From assembly GCF_021650935.1 (NCBI RefSeq), contig NZ_CP091244.1, positions 2,914,001 through 2,978,000 of the forward strand: 64,000 nt of DNA, read 5' to 3'. Positions within the stretch are counted from its first letter, which is position 1. Each line of letters starts with the position of its first letter. The notes beneath the pieces were generated by a model. It did not search any database. It worked only from the letters and a program-made list of their open reading frames with translations, and was not told the origin of the DNA. A program made the translations under genes and the position numbers. Below, piece after piece: positions 46,510 through 55,289 of the stretch. Source of the stretch: Thiothrix winogradskyi. GTDB lineage: Bacteria > Pseudomonadota > Gammaproteobacteria > Thiotrichales > Thiotrichaceae.

Positions 46510-46821
46510 TTATGCCTGTGGTGGACGGTAATTAGGGTCATTCGGATTGATGAAAACAAACTCCAGTTTACCGTCGATTTCCACATAGTCCAGAGTCATA
46601 CCTGCCACTAAAGGCTGGGAAACCTCATCTACCACCAGCGCCACACCTTCGGATTCGATCTTTTGGTCACCTGCTTTGTCCTGATCATCAAAGCCCATCA
46701 GGTAATGAAACGCGCCATCAGGCTTTCTTTGGATAGCAATGCGTAACGGTAAACCAATGGCATTACCCTGTACCGAAGCGGTACGAACTTGAGTAGCAGC
46801 GGTGGCAGTAACTGTGATCAT
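46510..46821 (-). CDS. dsrR: DsrR-like A-type scaffold relative
   Basis: A 103-residue IscA/HesB-fold protein: MRIAIQRKPDGAFHYLMGFDDQ, SEGVALVVDEVSQPLVAGMTLDYVEIDG, FINPNDPNYRPP. It has no Cys at all, as reported for DsrR, which lacks the three Fe-S ligands of IscA. DsrR is needed for full sulfur oxidation in Allochromatium and affects Dsr protein levels. It overlaps dsrN by four bases, the same order as in Allochromatium (dsrN-dsrR). Confidence 0.85.
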   Translation of the reverse strand: MITVTATAATQVRTASVQGNAIGLPLRIAIQRKPDGAFHYLMGFDDQDKAGDQKIESEGVALVVDEVSQPLVAGMTLDYVEIDGKLEFVFINPNDPNYRPPQA

Positions 46822-48248
46822 GCAGTAGGATTCCTTTGGGTTTGACGGATAAACTCAACAAAACGCTGCGCCCACCTAAACTGGGCGGTATCGCGCATGT
46901 GCGTGTAAGAGGCTAACAAATTGCGGTAAATCCAGCCATCGTGTTGACCATCAATGCCGGTTCCGCGTTGCATACGGTAGGCGAATTTACCCGTTGCGGT
47001 CAAATTCTCAAGTCGCGAATAGTGGAACTCGTGCGCATTAATGGTATGCAACGTGTCGCCACCCGGCCAAGGCATATCGGCGGTTTCCTGCAATTTCACG
47101 TAACCCCTGCCCTGCGGCTTGGTATGCATTACCGCATCGCCAGGAATCACCCCCACCATTGGCGCTTGCTGCCCGTTCCAAATTAGGCTGCGGGAAAGGT
47201 ACATCAAGCCGCCGCATTCCGCATACGTCGGCAAACCGTTGTCGATGGCATCGCGGATGGATTCGCGCATCGACGTATTCGCCGCCAGTTGCTGCATGTG
47301 GGTTTCGGGGAAACCACCGCCGATGAACAAACCGTTGATGTTAGGCAAGGCAGCATCTTTCAGGGTATTGATGGGGACAAGCTGCGCACCGGCTTGTTGC
47401 AGGGCATCAAGGTCGCCGGGGTAATAAAAACCGAAAGCGGGGTCTTGGCAGATACCGATGCGCAGAAACCCCTCACCCCAACCCCTCTCCCTCAAGGGGA
47501 GAGGGGCTAAGATATTCTTTTCTTCCTCCCCCTCTCCCCTTGAGGGAGAGGGGGCTGGGGGGGTGAGGGGTTCTTCCGCAATCCCCAACAACGTCGCCAA
47601 ATCCACTTGTTCAGCCACCAAATCCCGAATCCGCCCAATCTGTTGTTCTGCTTCACCACTCTCATTGCTCGGCATCAAGCCCAGATGACGCTCTTCGATC
47701 TCCATTTCGGGATTGTTTTGTACTGCACCCAATACTTTGATGTCAGTGTAATGCTCAACAGATTCGCGTAACTTAGTCGCATGGCGAGCACCCCCCACGC
47801 GGTTAAAAATAATTCCGGCAATGTTTACTTCGCGGTCAAATGCCTGATAACCGAGCAATAACGGGGCAATACCGCGCGTCATACCGCGTGAATCCACCAC
47901 TAAGATAACTGGGGATTGGGTCAGTTTAGCCACCGCCGCATTGCTATCCGCACCATCCAGCGCCATACCGTCGTACAGCCCTTTGTTGGCTTCGATCAAC
48001 GCGATGTCCGCATTTTTCGAATAATGCTGCACCATCTGAATGATTTCATCCGGCGTCATGGTATTAAAATCAAGATTGTGGCAAGGACGCTGACTGGCAG
48101 CCCCCAACCACAAAGGGTCGATATAATCCGGCCCTTTTTTGAAAGGCTGGACACGTAAACCCTGGGCGTACAAAGCCGCACACAGACCAATGGAAAGTGT
48201 CGTCTTGCCAGAAGATTTGTGGGTTGCGGAGATAAAGATTCTTGCCAT
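46818..48248 (-). CDS. dsrN: DsrN-like siroheme amide synthase (CobB/CbiA family)
   Basis: A 476-residue enzyme of the cobyrinate a,c-diamide synthase family, in sulfur oxidisers named DsrN and thought to amidate siroheme of sulfite reductase. ATP-binding domain: SATHKSSGKTTLSIGL (about 8-23), FKKGPDYIDPLWL. C-terminal glutaminase domain: IGGGFPETHMQQL and the Cys in YAECGGLMYL (about 345). Between the two, residues about 226-261 (TPPAPSPSRGEGEEEKN...) are encoded by a REP-like inverted repeat. Coupled to dsrR, which decides the DsrN over CobB reading. Confidence 0.85.
   Translation of the reverse strand: MARIFISATHKSSGKTTLSIGLCAALYAQGLRVQPFKKGPDYIDPLWLGAASQRPCHNLDFNTMTPDEIIQMVQHYSKNADIALIEANKGLYDGMALDGADSNAAVAKLTQSPVILVVDSRGMTRGIAPLLLGYQAFDREVNIAGIIFNRVGGARHATKLRESVEHYTDIKVLGAVQNNPEMEIEERHLGLMPSNESGEAEQQIGRIRDLVAEQVDLATLLGIAEEPLTPPAPSPSRGEGEEEKNILAPLPLRERGWGEGFLRIGICQDPAFGFYYPGDLDALQQAGAQLVPINTLKDAALPNINGLFIGGGFPETHMQQLAANTSMRESIRDAIDNGLPTYAECGGLMYLSRSLIWNGQQAPMVGVIPGDAVMHTKPQGRGYVKLQETADMPWPGGDTLHTINAHEFHYSRLENLTATGKFAYRMQRGTGIDGQHDGWIYRNLLASYTHMRDTAQFRWAQRFVEFIRQTQRNPTA
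47464..47573. repeat. REP-like inverted-repeat pair inside dsrN, copy D
   Basis: Left unit 47464-47506 (CCCCTCACCCC...CCCTCTCCCTCAAGGGGAGAGGGG) and right unit 47528-47573 are near-inverted copies; each contains its own hairpin around TCAAGG or CCTTGA. They lie fully in frame between the two enzyme domains of dsrN. Related elements are at 9367, 21584 and 34814. Confidence 0.8.
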
Positions 48249-48279
48249 GAATCCATTCTACCGCAATTTTCTTATATTA

Positions 48280-49182
48280 TTAAATCTTAATATTGTCGTG
48301 ACGTTGCCAGACAAACACAATCCAATAGAAGACAGCGGCGATCACCACAAAGCTGACCAGACTCGCCACCGGATCAATTTCACTAGCGGTAAACAAGGAC
48401 GGCGCAGGCAATGCTGAACCCTCATAATTCATAACCAATACCGCGAACAGATTATTCGCGGCATGAACCCCAATCGCCAACTCCAGGGAATTACTTTTGA
48501 CCGTAATAATGGCTAAAAACAAGCCCATTAACAAATACAATAACGGAATCAGGTAGGCATTCGCCCCGACTTCTGGATTTGCTAAATGTGCCGCCATGAA
48601 AAGCAACGAAGACCCCAACACCGGTACGACTGCACTGCGCCCCCACAACCCCAACCATTGCATTACATAACCCCGAAACAGCAATTCTTCAGCCGCTGCC
48701 TGAAGCGGGGTAATCACCAGCGCAATCGGCAGGAAAATCAGGAATTGTGTTGCATCAAACGTCATCTGGTATTCATCAGGCTTGAATAACACCTCCAGTA
48801 AGGTTGCCAAGGCAATCAAACCCAAAAAGACAGCAAAGCCCTTAAACATGAGTTTCCAGTCAATGCGCATAAACGGCGTAATGAGGCTAGTGAAGTAACG
48901 TTGGTGTAAAAAACGCACCGTAATGAACACCCCCAGCAGCATTGCCAGCAAGGTGAAGTTGATCCCCAGATAAGGCCACAGGCTACTGACCCCCTCAAAC
49001 TGCAAGGTACTCAGGTCAACATTAGTGGCAGGATCATCGTCACCCAACAGCATAACCACCATGATTCCTAACGGAATCGCACCCAACACCTGCCAGAAAA
49101 CCGCAATGACCAATAAGCCAAGTACGTACCGCCACCAATGATTTTTACCCAGACTGGCCAGGCTCAGATAACTTGTGTTCAC
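48280..49182 (-). CDS. CPBP-family intramembrane metalloprotease
   Basis: A 300-residue membrane protein with about eight helices. The CAAX/CPBP motifs are present: EELLFRGYVMQ (glutamate pair and Arg, about 160-170), SSLLFMAAHLANP (His) and GVHAANNLFAVL (His, Asn). CPBP members are CAAX-type proteases or regulators of bacteriocin immunity; substrate unknown. Reads in the same direction as dsrN, whose start lies 31 bases downstream of this gene's stop, so cotranscription is possible but not shown. Confidence 0.85.
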   Translation of the reverse strand: MNTSYLSLASLGKNHWWRYVLGLLVIAVFWQVLGAIPLGIMVVMLLGDDDPATNVDLSTLQFEGVSSLWPYLGINFTLLAMLLGVFITVRFLHQRYFTSLITPFMRIDWKLMFKGFAVFLGLIALATLLEVLFKPDEYQMTFDATQFLIFLPIALVITPLQAAAEELLFRGYVMQWLGLWGRSAVVPVLGSSLLFMAAHLANPEVGANAYLIPLLYLLMGLFLAIITVKSNSLELAIGVHAANNLFAVLVMNYEGSALPAPSLFTASEIDPVASLVSFVVIAAVFYWIVFVWQRHDNIKI

Positions 49183-49386
49183 CTATTTTCCTTAATTATG
49201 TAATTCACATCATACAACTGTAAGTTATTGTAGCGCATATTTTGAATTGCACATGCAATAAGAGACAACCATAATCAAGATCAATAGACTCAGTAAACCG
49301 ACCTGCTGGTCATTTCAGACCAACGGAGAGAAGCACACGCTTGTAGCACGGCGAAACGAGTTAAATCTCACCACGATAAGGTTTGT

Positions 49387-50307
49387 ATGTTGCAGTATGT
49401 CGTTAAACGCTTGCTAGGTGCGCTGCCCACCTTGCTGGTGATCATTACCTTGGCGTTCTTTTTAATCCGTTTAGCACCGGGCGGGCCGTTTGATACCGAA
49501 CGCCCCATGCCGCCAGAAATTGCGGCGAATATGGAACGTGCTTACCACTTGGATAAGCCTTTGCCGGTGCAATACGGGTATTACTTGCTCAATGTGTTGC
49601 AAGGGGATTTGGGGCCGTCGTTTAAGTACAAGGATCACAGTGTCAGCAGCTTGATTGCGGAAGGGTTTCCGGTGTCTTTGCAATTGGGGGTGTTTGCCAT
49701 GCTGCTCGCCTTGCTGGTTGGGATACCGGCAGGAATGTTGGCGGCGTTGCATCACAACCGCCCGCTGGATCACGCGGTAATGGCGGTTTCCATGACGGGT
49801 ATTACGATACCCAATTTTGTCATGGCACCGTTATTGGCGTTGGTGTTTGGGGTATTTTTGCATTGGCTGCCGGTAGCCGGTTGGGATCAGGGCTGGAAAT
49901 CAGCAGTGTTACCAGTGATTGCGTTGGCATTGCCGCAAATTGCGTATGCGGCGCGGCTAATGCGTGCCAGTGTGCTGGAAACCTTGTCTAGCCCGCATAT
50001 TCGTACTGCGGTTGCCAAAGGCTTACCGATGCGGCTGATTGTGTGGCGGCATGTATTGAAAGGAGCATTGCTGCCAGTATTGTCTTGGCTGGGGCCTGCG
50101 ACAGCGGCGATTATTACCGGTTCGGTGGTGATTGAGCAGATTTTCGGAATTCCGGGCATCGGGCGACATTTTGTGCAGGGGGCATTGAATCGGGATTACA
50201 CGTTGGTCATGGGCGTGGTGATCTTTTACGGCGCGTTAATTATTTTGATGAATTTGCTGGTGGATGTAATTTACGGCTGGATGGATCCGAGGGTGCGTTA
50301 TGATTAA
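49387..50307 (+). CDS. Peptide-type ABC transporter permease (OppB/DppB-like)
   Basis: A 306-residue inner-membrane permease: N-terminal LLGALPTLLVIITLAFFLIRLAPGGPF, six helices, and the EAA-type coupling loop (RTAVAKGLPMRLIVWRHVLKGALLPVLSWLGP). The DPP/OPP family imports peptides, nickel or similar solutes with a binding protein and two ATPases. Overlaps its partner permease by eight bases. No binding-protein or ATPase gene is near. Confidence 0.93.
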   Translation: MLQYVVKRLLGALPTLLVIITLAFFLIRLAPGGPFDTERPMPPEIAANMERAYHLDKPLPVQYGYYLLNVLQGDLGPSFKYKDHSVSSLIAEGFPVSLQLGVFAMLLALLVGIPAGMLAALHHNRPLDHAVMAVSMTGITIPNFVMAPLLALVFGVFLHWLPVAGWDQGWKSAVLPVIALALPQIAYAARLMRASVLETLSSPHIRTAVAKGLPMRLIVWRHVLKGALLPVLSWLGPATAAIITGSVVIEQIFGIPGIGRHFVQGALNRDYTLVMGVVIFYGALIILMNLLVDVIYGWMDPRVRYD

Positions 50308-51139
50308 ACACAAAGCATTACAGCGCTTATTGCGTAACAAAATGGCGGTCGGCAGCGCCATCGTCTTGCTGTTGATTGCCGTCTTGTGTGTGTTGGGGCC
50401 GTTGTTTAGCCCGTACCCTTACGACGAAATTTATTGGGATGCCATGGGAATTCCGCCCGATGCCGCGCAAGGTTTCTGGTTTGGGACGGATGCGAATGGA
50501 CGGGATTTATTCGTGCGTACCCTGATTGGCGGGCAGATTTCGTTAATGGTGGGCTTGGCGGCAACCTCGGTCAGTTTGCTTATCGGCGTTTTGTATGGGG
50601 CAACGGCGGGGTATTTGGGCGGGCGTACTGATGCGCTGATGATGCGCTTGGTGGATGTATTGTATGCCCTGCCCTTTATGTTTTTCGTGATTTTGCTAAT
50701 GGTATATTTCGGGCGCAGTATTTTCCTGATCTTCGTAGCAATCGGTGCGGTGGAATGGTTAACAATGGCGCGGATTGTCCGTGGGCAAGCCTTATCCTTG
50801 AAAGGTCGCGCCTTTGTGGAAGCCGCACGGGTCAGCGGCGTGAGTCATTTCGGAATTATCCGCCGTCATATCGTCCCCAATACCTTGGGGTCAGTGATTG
50901 TGTATGCCACCTTGACTGTGCCACAAGTTATCTTGTTTGAATCGTTTTTGAGCTTTTTAGGCTTAGGGGTGCAAGAACCGCTGACCAGTTGGGGCGTGTT
51001 GATTGCAGAAGGTGCTGCGCAAATGGAAACTGCACCGTGGATGTTATTATTTCCCGCCGGATTTTTAGCGGTGACGTTGTTCTGCCTCAATTTTTTGGGC
51101 GATGGTTTACGGGATGCGTTGGATCCAAAGTCAGGATGA
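50300..51139 (+). CDS. Peptide-type ABC transporter permease (OppC/DppC-like)
   Basis: A 279-residue inner-membrane permease: N-terminal short cytoplasmic tail and helix, FGTDANGRDLFVRTLIGGQISL, EAA loop FVEAARVSGVSHFGIIRRHIVPNTLGSVIVYATL, and the C-terminal FLGDGLRDALDP signature. Pairs with the preceding permease to form the translocation channel. Transported solute cannot be read. Confidence 0.93.
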   Translation: MIKHKALQRLLRNKMAVGSAIVLLLIAVLCVLGPLFSPYPYDEIYWDAMGIPPDAAQGFWFGTDANGRDLFVRTLIGGQISLMVGLAATSVSLLIGVLYGATAGYLGGRTDALMMRLVDVLYALPFMFFVILLMVYFGRSIFLIFVAIGAVEWLTMARIVRGQALSLKGRAFVEAARVSGVSHFGIIRRHIVPNTLGSVIVYATLTVPQVILFESFLSFLGLGVQEPLTSWGVLIAEGAAQMETAPWMLLFPAGFLAVTLFCLNFLGDGLRDALDPKSG

Positions 51140-51198
51140 AACAGGGGTAACAAACCATGCTAAACTGTTCAAGTAATCCGTCACACTAGGGCATCACA

Positions 51199-51675
51199 AT
51201 GGAATGGTCAGAAGTTATCGACAACCCATTACTGCAAAACTTACCGTTCAAAATTGAGCTGAATAAGTTTGGCAAGCTCTTGATGAGTCCCGCTTCCAAT
51301 AGCCACGGCAGGTTTCAGGGGCGAATTGCGGGGGCATTGTGGCAACGCCAACCCGAAGGTGAAGTCATTACCGAATGCTCCATTCAAACCTCAGAAGGTG
51401 TGAAAGTGGCAGATGTCGCGTGGGCTTCAGCGGCTTTCATTACCGAATTCGGCTATGTCACCCCGTATCCCAAAGCCCCAGAACTGTGCGTTGAAATCGT
51501 ATCACCGTCCAATTCCAAAATAGAAATTGCGGAAAAAGTGGAGCTATACCTCGCCAAAGGGGCGCAAGAAGTGTGGGTAGTGTACGAGAATAATCACATG
51601 GAAATATTCACTCACGTTGGGCAGATTGAACAGAGTAAGTTTGCACCGGACATCAAAACCCAAATTTTCCGTTAA
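51199..51675 (+). CDS. Uma2 family (DUF820) PD-(D/E)XK-like protein
   Basis: A 158-residue protein of the Uma2/DUF820 family, a restriction-endonuclease-like fold: VADVAW (catalytic Asp) and the ELCVEIVSPSNSKIEI strand (Glu), followed by the helical KVELYLAKGAQEVWVVY. The catalytic residues look kept. Function is unknown; these genes are often multicopy in cyanobacteria and Thiotrichales. Start at 51199 is plausible, with a weak ribosome site. Terminated by a bidirectional hairpin. Confidence 0.85.
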   Translation: MEWSEVIDNPLLQNLPFKIELNKFGKLLMSPASNSHGRFQGRIAGALWQRQPEGEVITECSIQTSEGVKVADVAWASAAFITEFGYVTPYPKAPELCVEIVSPSNSKIEIAEKVELYLAKGAQEVWVVYENNHMEIFTHVGQIEQSKFAPDIKTQIFR

Positions 51676-51678
51676 GAG

Positions 51679-51712
51679 AAGAAACCCCTCCTAACTTCCG
51701 AGGGGTTTCTTC
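51679..51712. terminator. Bidirectional terminator between the Uma2-like gene and pyruvate carboxylase
   Basis: AAGAAACCCCTC (51679-51690) and GAGGGGTTTCTT (51700-51711) form a 12-base-pair stem around a 9-base loop. A-rich and T-rich flanks fit termination of both convergent genes. Confidence 0.85.
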
Positions 51713-51731
51713 AACGCTTCGTAACGCTGCA

Positions 51732-54700
51732 TCACTCGAATTCGACGACCAAATCGCCCTGCTCGACCAACTCGCCCGCGTGCAAGTGAACTTTCTTCAC
51801 CTTACCCGCTTCTGGCGCAGTAATCGTGGTTTCCATTTTCATCGCCTCAATCACAAACAGCGGCGCATTCTGCTCCACCTCATCGCCCGCTTTGACCATA
51901 ATGGTGGACAGTTTGCCCTGCAACGACGTACCCACTTCATTAGGATCAACCGCTTTGCGGTTAGTGGCACGGGTCGGCTTCACCGACAAATCACGGATTT
52001 GCACCGCACGGATTTGCCCGTTGAAATCAAACGTCACGCCACACATGCCGTTCTCATCCGTCGGTGAACGGTACAGCAAACGGATAATTAGCACCTTGCC
52101 GCGCCCCAACTCAACCAGCACTTCCTCATTCAGTTTCAAACCGTAGAAGAATAGCGAAGTCGGCAAATGGCTAATGTCACCGTATTCCTGCTGATGCTTA
52201 TAAAACTCGCGGAATACCGCCGGATACATCGTGAATGACAAGAAATCGAGGAACGTCTGTTCGGGATCAAACTCCTGCTTAAACGCCTCAAATGCCGCAT
52301 CCAAATCAATCGGCTTCAAGTGATCATTAGGACGACCCGTGTATGGCTTCTCACCTTTAAGAATAATGTCGCTCAAAGTTTTCGGGAAACCGCCTGGCAC
52401 TTGCCCCAAGCCGCCTTTGAAGAGGTCGATCACGGAATCAGGGAATGCCAGCGTGCGCCCACGTTCCATTACATCCTGTTCAGTTAAGCCGTTGGAAGTC
52501 ATGTAAATCGCCATATCGCCAACGACTTTGGACGACGGGGTAACTTTCACAATGTCACCGAACATACGATTGACGACTGCGTAGTTTTCCTTCACCTCCT
52601 CGAACTTGTGTTCCAAGCCCAGCGCAATCGCTTGCGGACGCAGGTTGGAATACTGACCGCCCGGAATTTCGTGGTTGTACACTTCCGCCGTGCCTGCTTT
52701 CAAACCAGACTCAAACGGGTAGTACATTTCGCGCACATCTTCCCAATAATTGGCATAAGCATTCAATGACTTGAGATTGTACGGCTGTTCACGCGGCTGA
52801 CCTTCCATCGCTGCAATCAGCGAGTTCAAGTTGACCTGCGAAGTCAAACCTGACATGGAACTCATGCAACCATCCACAATATCCACACCCGCTTCAATCG
52901 CTTTCAGCAAAGTGGCGGATTGAATCGACGCGGTGTCATGCGTATGCAAATGAATTGGAATGCTCACCGTATCTTTCAACGCGGTAATCAACGTCGTCGC
53001 CGCATACGGCTTCAACACACCTGCCATATCCTTGACCGCCAGCATGTGCGCACCCGCGTCTTCCAACTGCTTCGCCAAATCCAGGTAATATTGCAAGTTG
53101 AATTTATTGGACGGATCTTTGTTCAGCACATCGCCGGTATAGCAAATCGTACCTTCCGCAATCCCGCCAGTACGCTCACGCACGCACTGAATGGATTTGC
53201 GCATCCCTTCAATCCAGTTCAAGGAATCGAAAATACGGAACACGTCAATCCCGTTTTCCCACGACTTTTCAATGAAGGCTTCCACCACATTGTCGGGGTA
53301 GGCGGTATAACCCACCGCATTCGAGCCACGGAACAGCATTTGGAACAAAATGTTCGGAATCGCTTCCCGCAATTGGCGCAAACGATCCCACGGGCATTCG
53401 TGCAAGAAACGCATTGCCACGTCAAACGTTGCCCCACCCCACAGTTCCAACGAGAACAACTGCGGATGGTTTTTCGCCAAACCTTCGGCGATTTTCATCA
53501 TGTCGTCGGTACGCACACGGGTTGCCAGCAAAGACTGGTGCGCATCACGTAAGGTGGTATCGGTGTAGAAAATGTTCGGCTGCTCTTTCACCCACTGACA
53601 GAATTTCTCCGCGCCCATCTCATCCAGCAAGTTTTTGCTGCCCTTCGGGTATGCACCTAACTTGTCGAAAGCAGGAATGATCGGCTTGCGGAAATGTTTG
53701 TGCGGGTCGACGTATTTCACGTCCGGGTTGCCGTTGACCGTCACATTACCGATGAATTTCAGCGTTTTGGTACCACGGTCAAAACGCATTGTCGTGTGGA
53801 ACAATTCCGGGTGGTTGTCGATGAACGTGACCGCGCATTTGCCCGTGGTAAAAACTTCATGTTGCAGCACGTTTTCGAGGAAACCGATATTGGTTTTCAC
53901 CCCACGGATACGGAATTCCTGCAAGGCACGCAAATTACGGTTGGCAGCACCTTCCAGTGAACGCCCCCATGTCGTGACTTTGACCAACATGGAATCGAAA
54001 AACGGCGATACTTTCGCACCGGGATAAGCCGCGCCTGCATCCAAACGCACCCCGAAACCGCCACTGCTGCGGTAAGCAATGATCGTGCCGTAATCCGGCT
54101 TGAAACCATTTTCAGGGTCTTCGGTGGTGATGCGGCACTGCACCGCGTAACCGTTGCATTCCACCGATTCTTGGTTGGGAATGCCAATTTCGGGGTCATC
54201 CAGCCGTGCGCCGCCTGCAATCAAAATCTGACTGCGCACAATGTCAATGCCGGTGATTTCTTCGGTGATGGTGTGTTCGACCTGCACACGCGGATTCACT
54301 TCGATGAAATAAATGCGCTCGTCTTTGTCGACTAGGAATTCGACTGTACCGGCACAGGAATAGTCAACGTGGCGGGTAATTGCCAGCGCGTATTTGTACA
54401 GATTTTCGCGGGTTTCGTCTTTCAAGCTGGTGCTAGGCGCGACTTCCACGACTTTCTGGAAGCGGCGTTGCACGGAACAATCGCGTTCGTACAAATGCAC
54501 CAGATTGCCGTGGGTATCACCCAAAATCTGGATTTCGATGTGTTTGGGCGAGTCGATGTATTTTTCGAGGAAGACAGTGGCATCGCCGAAGGCTTTAAGG
54601 GCTTCGTTACGCGCATCGTTATACGCGCCTTCCAACTGTGACGGGTCACGCAAGACGCGCATACCGCGTCCACCACCGCCCGACGCAGCTTTCAACATCA

Positions 54701-55175
54701 GCGGGTAGCCAATACGGTCAGCTTCACGACGCGCAATCTCCAGCGTATCTAACGGTTCGCGGCTGTCTTCGATAACGGGCAAACCGGCAGTGATGGCGTT
54801 TTCTTTGGCGGCAACTTTGTCGCCTAAACGCTGCATCGCTTCCGGTGTCGGCCCCACAAAAATAATGCCTTCTTCGCGACAACGCCGTGCGAATTGCACA
54901 TTCTCAGAGAGAAAGCCGTAACCGGGGTGAATCGCATCCACATGATGACGCTTAGCGGTTTCAATAATGGCTTCAATATCGAGGTAAGGCTTGAGCGGTT
55001 CGTCGTCTTTGCCGATCTGATAGGCTTCATCAGCTTTGTAACGGTGCGGTGAAAAACGGTCTTCATAGGTGTAGATGGAAACCGTACACAGCTTGAGTTC
55101 GGCTGCTGCACGCAGAATACGGATTGCGATTTCGCCACGATTGGCGACCAGGAGCTTCTTGATTGACCGGGTCAT
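51732..55175 (-). CDS. pyc: Pyruvate carboxylase, single chain
   Basis: A 1147-residue biotin enzyme: pyruvate + bicarbonate + ATP to oxaloacetate. Biotin carboxylase domain (about 1-460; KLLVANRGEIAIRI, GGGGRGM, EVNPRVQVEHT), carboxyltransferase domain (about 530-820; DTTLRDAHQSLLATRVRT, GGATFDVAMRFL, VKDMAGVLKP), a PYC allosteric/tetramerisation region, and a biotinyl domain whose EAMKMETT holds biotin-Lys at about 1113. The start is 55175 (GAAGGTAG ahead), giving the standard TRSIKKLLVANRGE N-terminus; the frame extends to 55247. Anaplerotic enzyme, suited to autotrophic or mixotrophic growth. Confidence 0.95.
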   Translation of the reverse strand: MTRSIKKLLVANRGEIAIRILRAAAELKLCTVSIYTYEDRFSPHRYKADEAYQIGKDDEPLKPYLDIEAIIETAKRHHVDAIHPGYGFLSENVQFARRCREEGIIFVGPTPEAMQRLGDKVAAKENAITAGLPVIEDSREPLDTLEIARREADRIGYPLMLKAASGGGGRGMRVLRDPSQLEGAYNDARNEALKAFGDATVFLEKYIDSPKHIEIQILGDTHGNLVHLYERDCSVQRRFQKVVEVAPSTSLKDETRENLYKYALAITRHVDYSCAGTVEFLVDKDERIYFIEVNPRVQVEHTITEEITGIDIVRSQILIAGGARLDDPEIGIPNQESVECNGYAVQCRITTEDPENGFKPDYGTIIAYRSSGGFGVRLDAGAAYPGAKVSPFFDSMLVKVTTWGRSLEGAANRNLRALQEFRIRGVKTNIGFLENVLQHEVFTTGKCAVTFIDNHPELFHTTMRFDRGTKTLKFIGNVTVNGNPDVKYVDPHKHFRKPIIPAFDKLGAYPKGSKNLLDEMGAEKFCQWVKEQPNIFYTDTTLRDAHQSLLATRVRTDDMMKIAEGLAKNHPQLFSLELWGGATFDVAMRFLHECPWDRLRQLREAIPNILFQMLFRGSNAVGYTAYPDNVVEAFIEKSWENGIDVFRIFDSLNWIEGMRKSIQCVRERTGGIAEGTICYTGDVLNKDPSNKFNLQYYLDLAKQLEDAGAHMLAVKDMAGVLKPYAATTLITALKDTVSIPIHLHTHDTASIQSATLLKAIEAGVDIVDGCMSSMSGLTSQVNLNSLIAAMEGQPREQPYNLKSLNAYANYWEDVREMYYPFESGLKAGTAEVYNHEIPGGQYSNLRPQAIALGLEHKFEEVKENYAVVNRMFGDIVKVTPSSKVVGDMAIYMTSNGLTEQDVMERGRTLAFPDSVIDLFKGGLGQVPGGFPKTLSDIILKGEKPYTGRPNDHLKPIDLDAAFEAFKQEFDPEQTFLDFLSFTMYPAVFREFYKHQQEYGDISHLPTSLFFYGLKLNEEVLVELGRGKVLIIRLLYRSPTDENGMCGVTFDFNGQIRAVQIRDLSVKPTRATNRKAVDPNEVGTSLQGKLSTIMVKAGDEVEQNAPLFVIEAMKMETTITAPEAGKVKKVHLHAGELVEQGDLVVEFE

Positions 55176-55289
55176 TGGACTACCTTCGATAAGAGTGGAA
55201 CGGACTGCCTTAACGGTGGGCTGTGTGTGGAACTTGAGCGTATCCACACTATTATTATGCCAATAGTTTGCGTGACTGAGCGGCGCTAG

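Noticed and set aside
47464..47573. Intrinsic terminator inside dsrN
   Set aside because: The hairpins are strong but lie in frame in a gene whose second domain is intact and coupled to dsrR, and no T-run follows on the coding strand.
46818..48248. Cobalamin-pathway CobB/CbiA
   Set aside because: The fold family is the same, but coupling to a Cys-free DsrR and the absence of other cob genes favour DsrN.
52920..53552. 210-residue plus-strand frame inside pyruvate carboxylase
   Set aside because: Arg/His-rich antisense of the carboxyltransferase domain, with no start signal.
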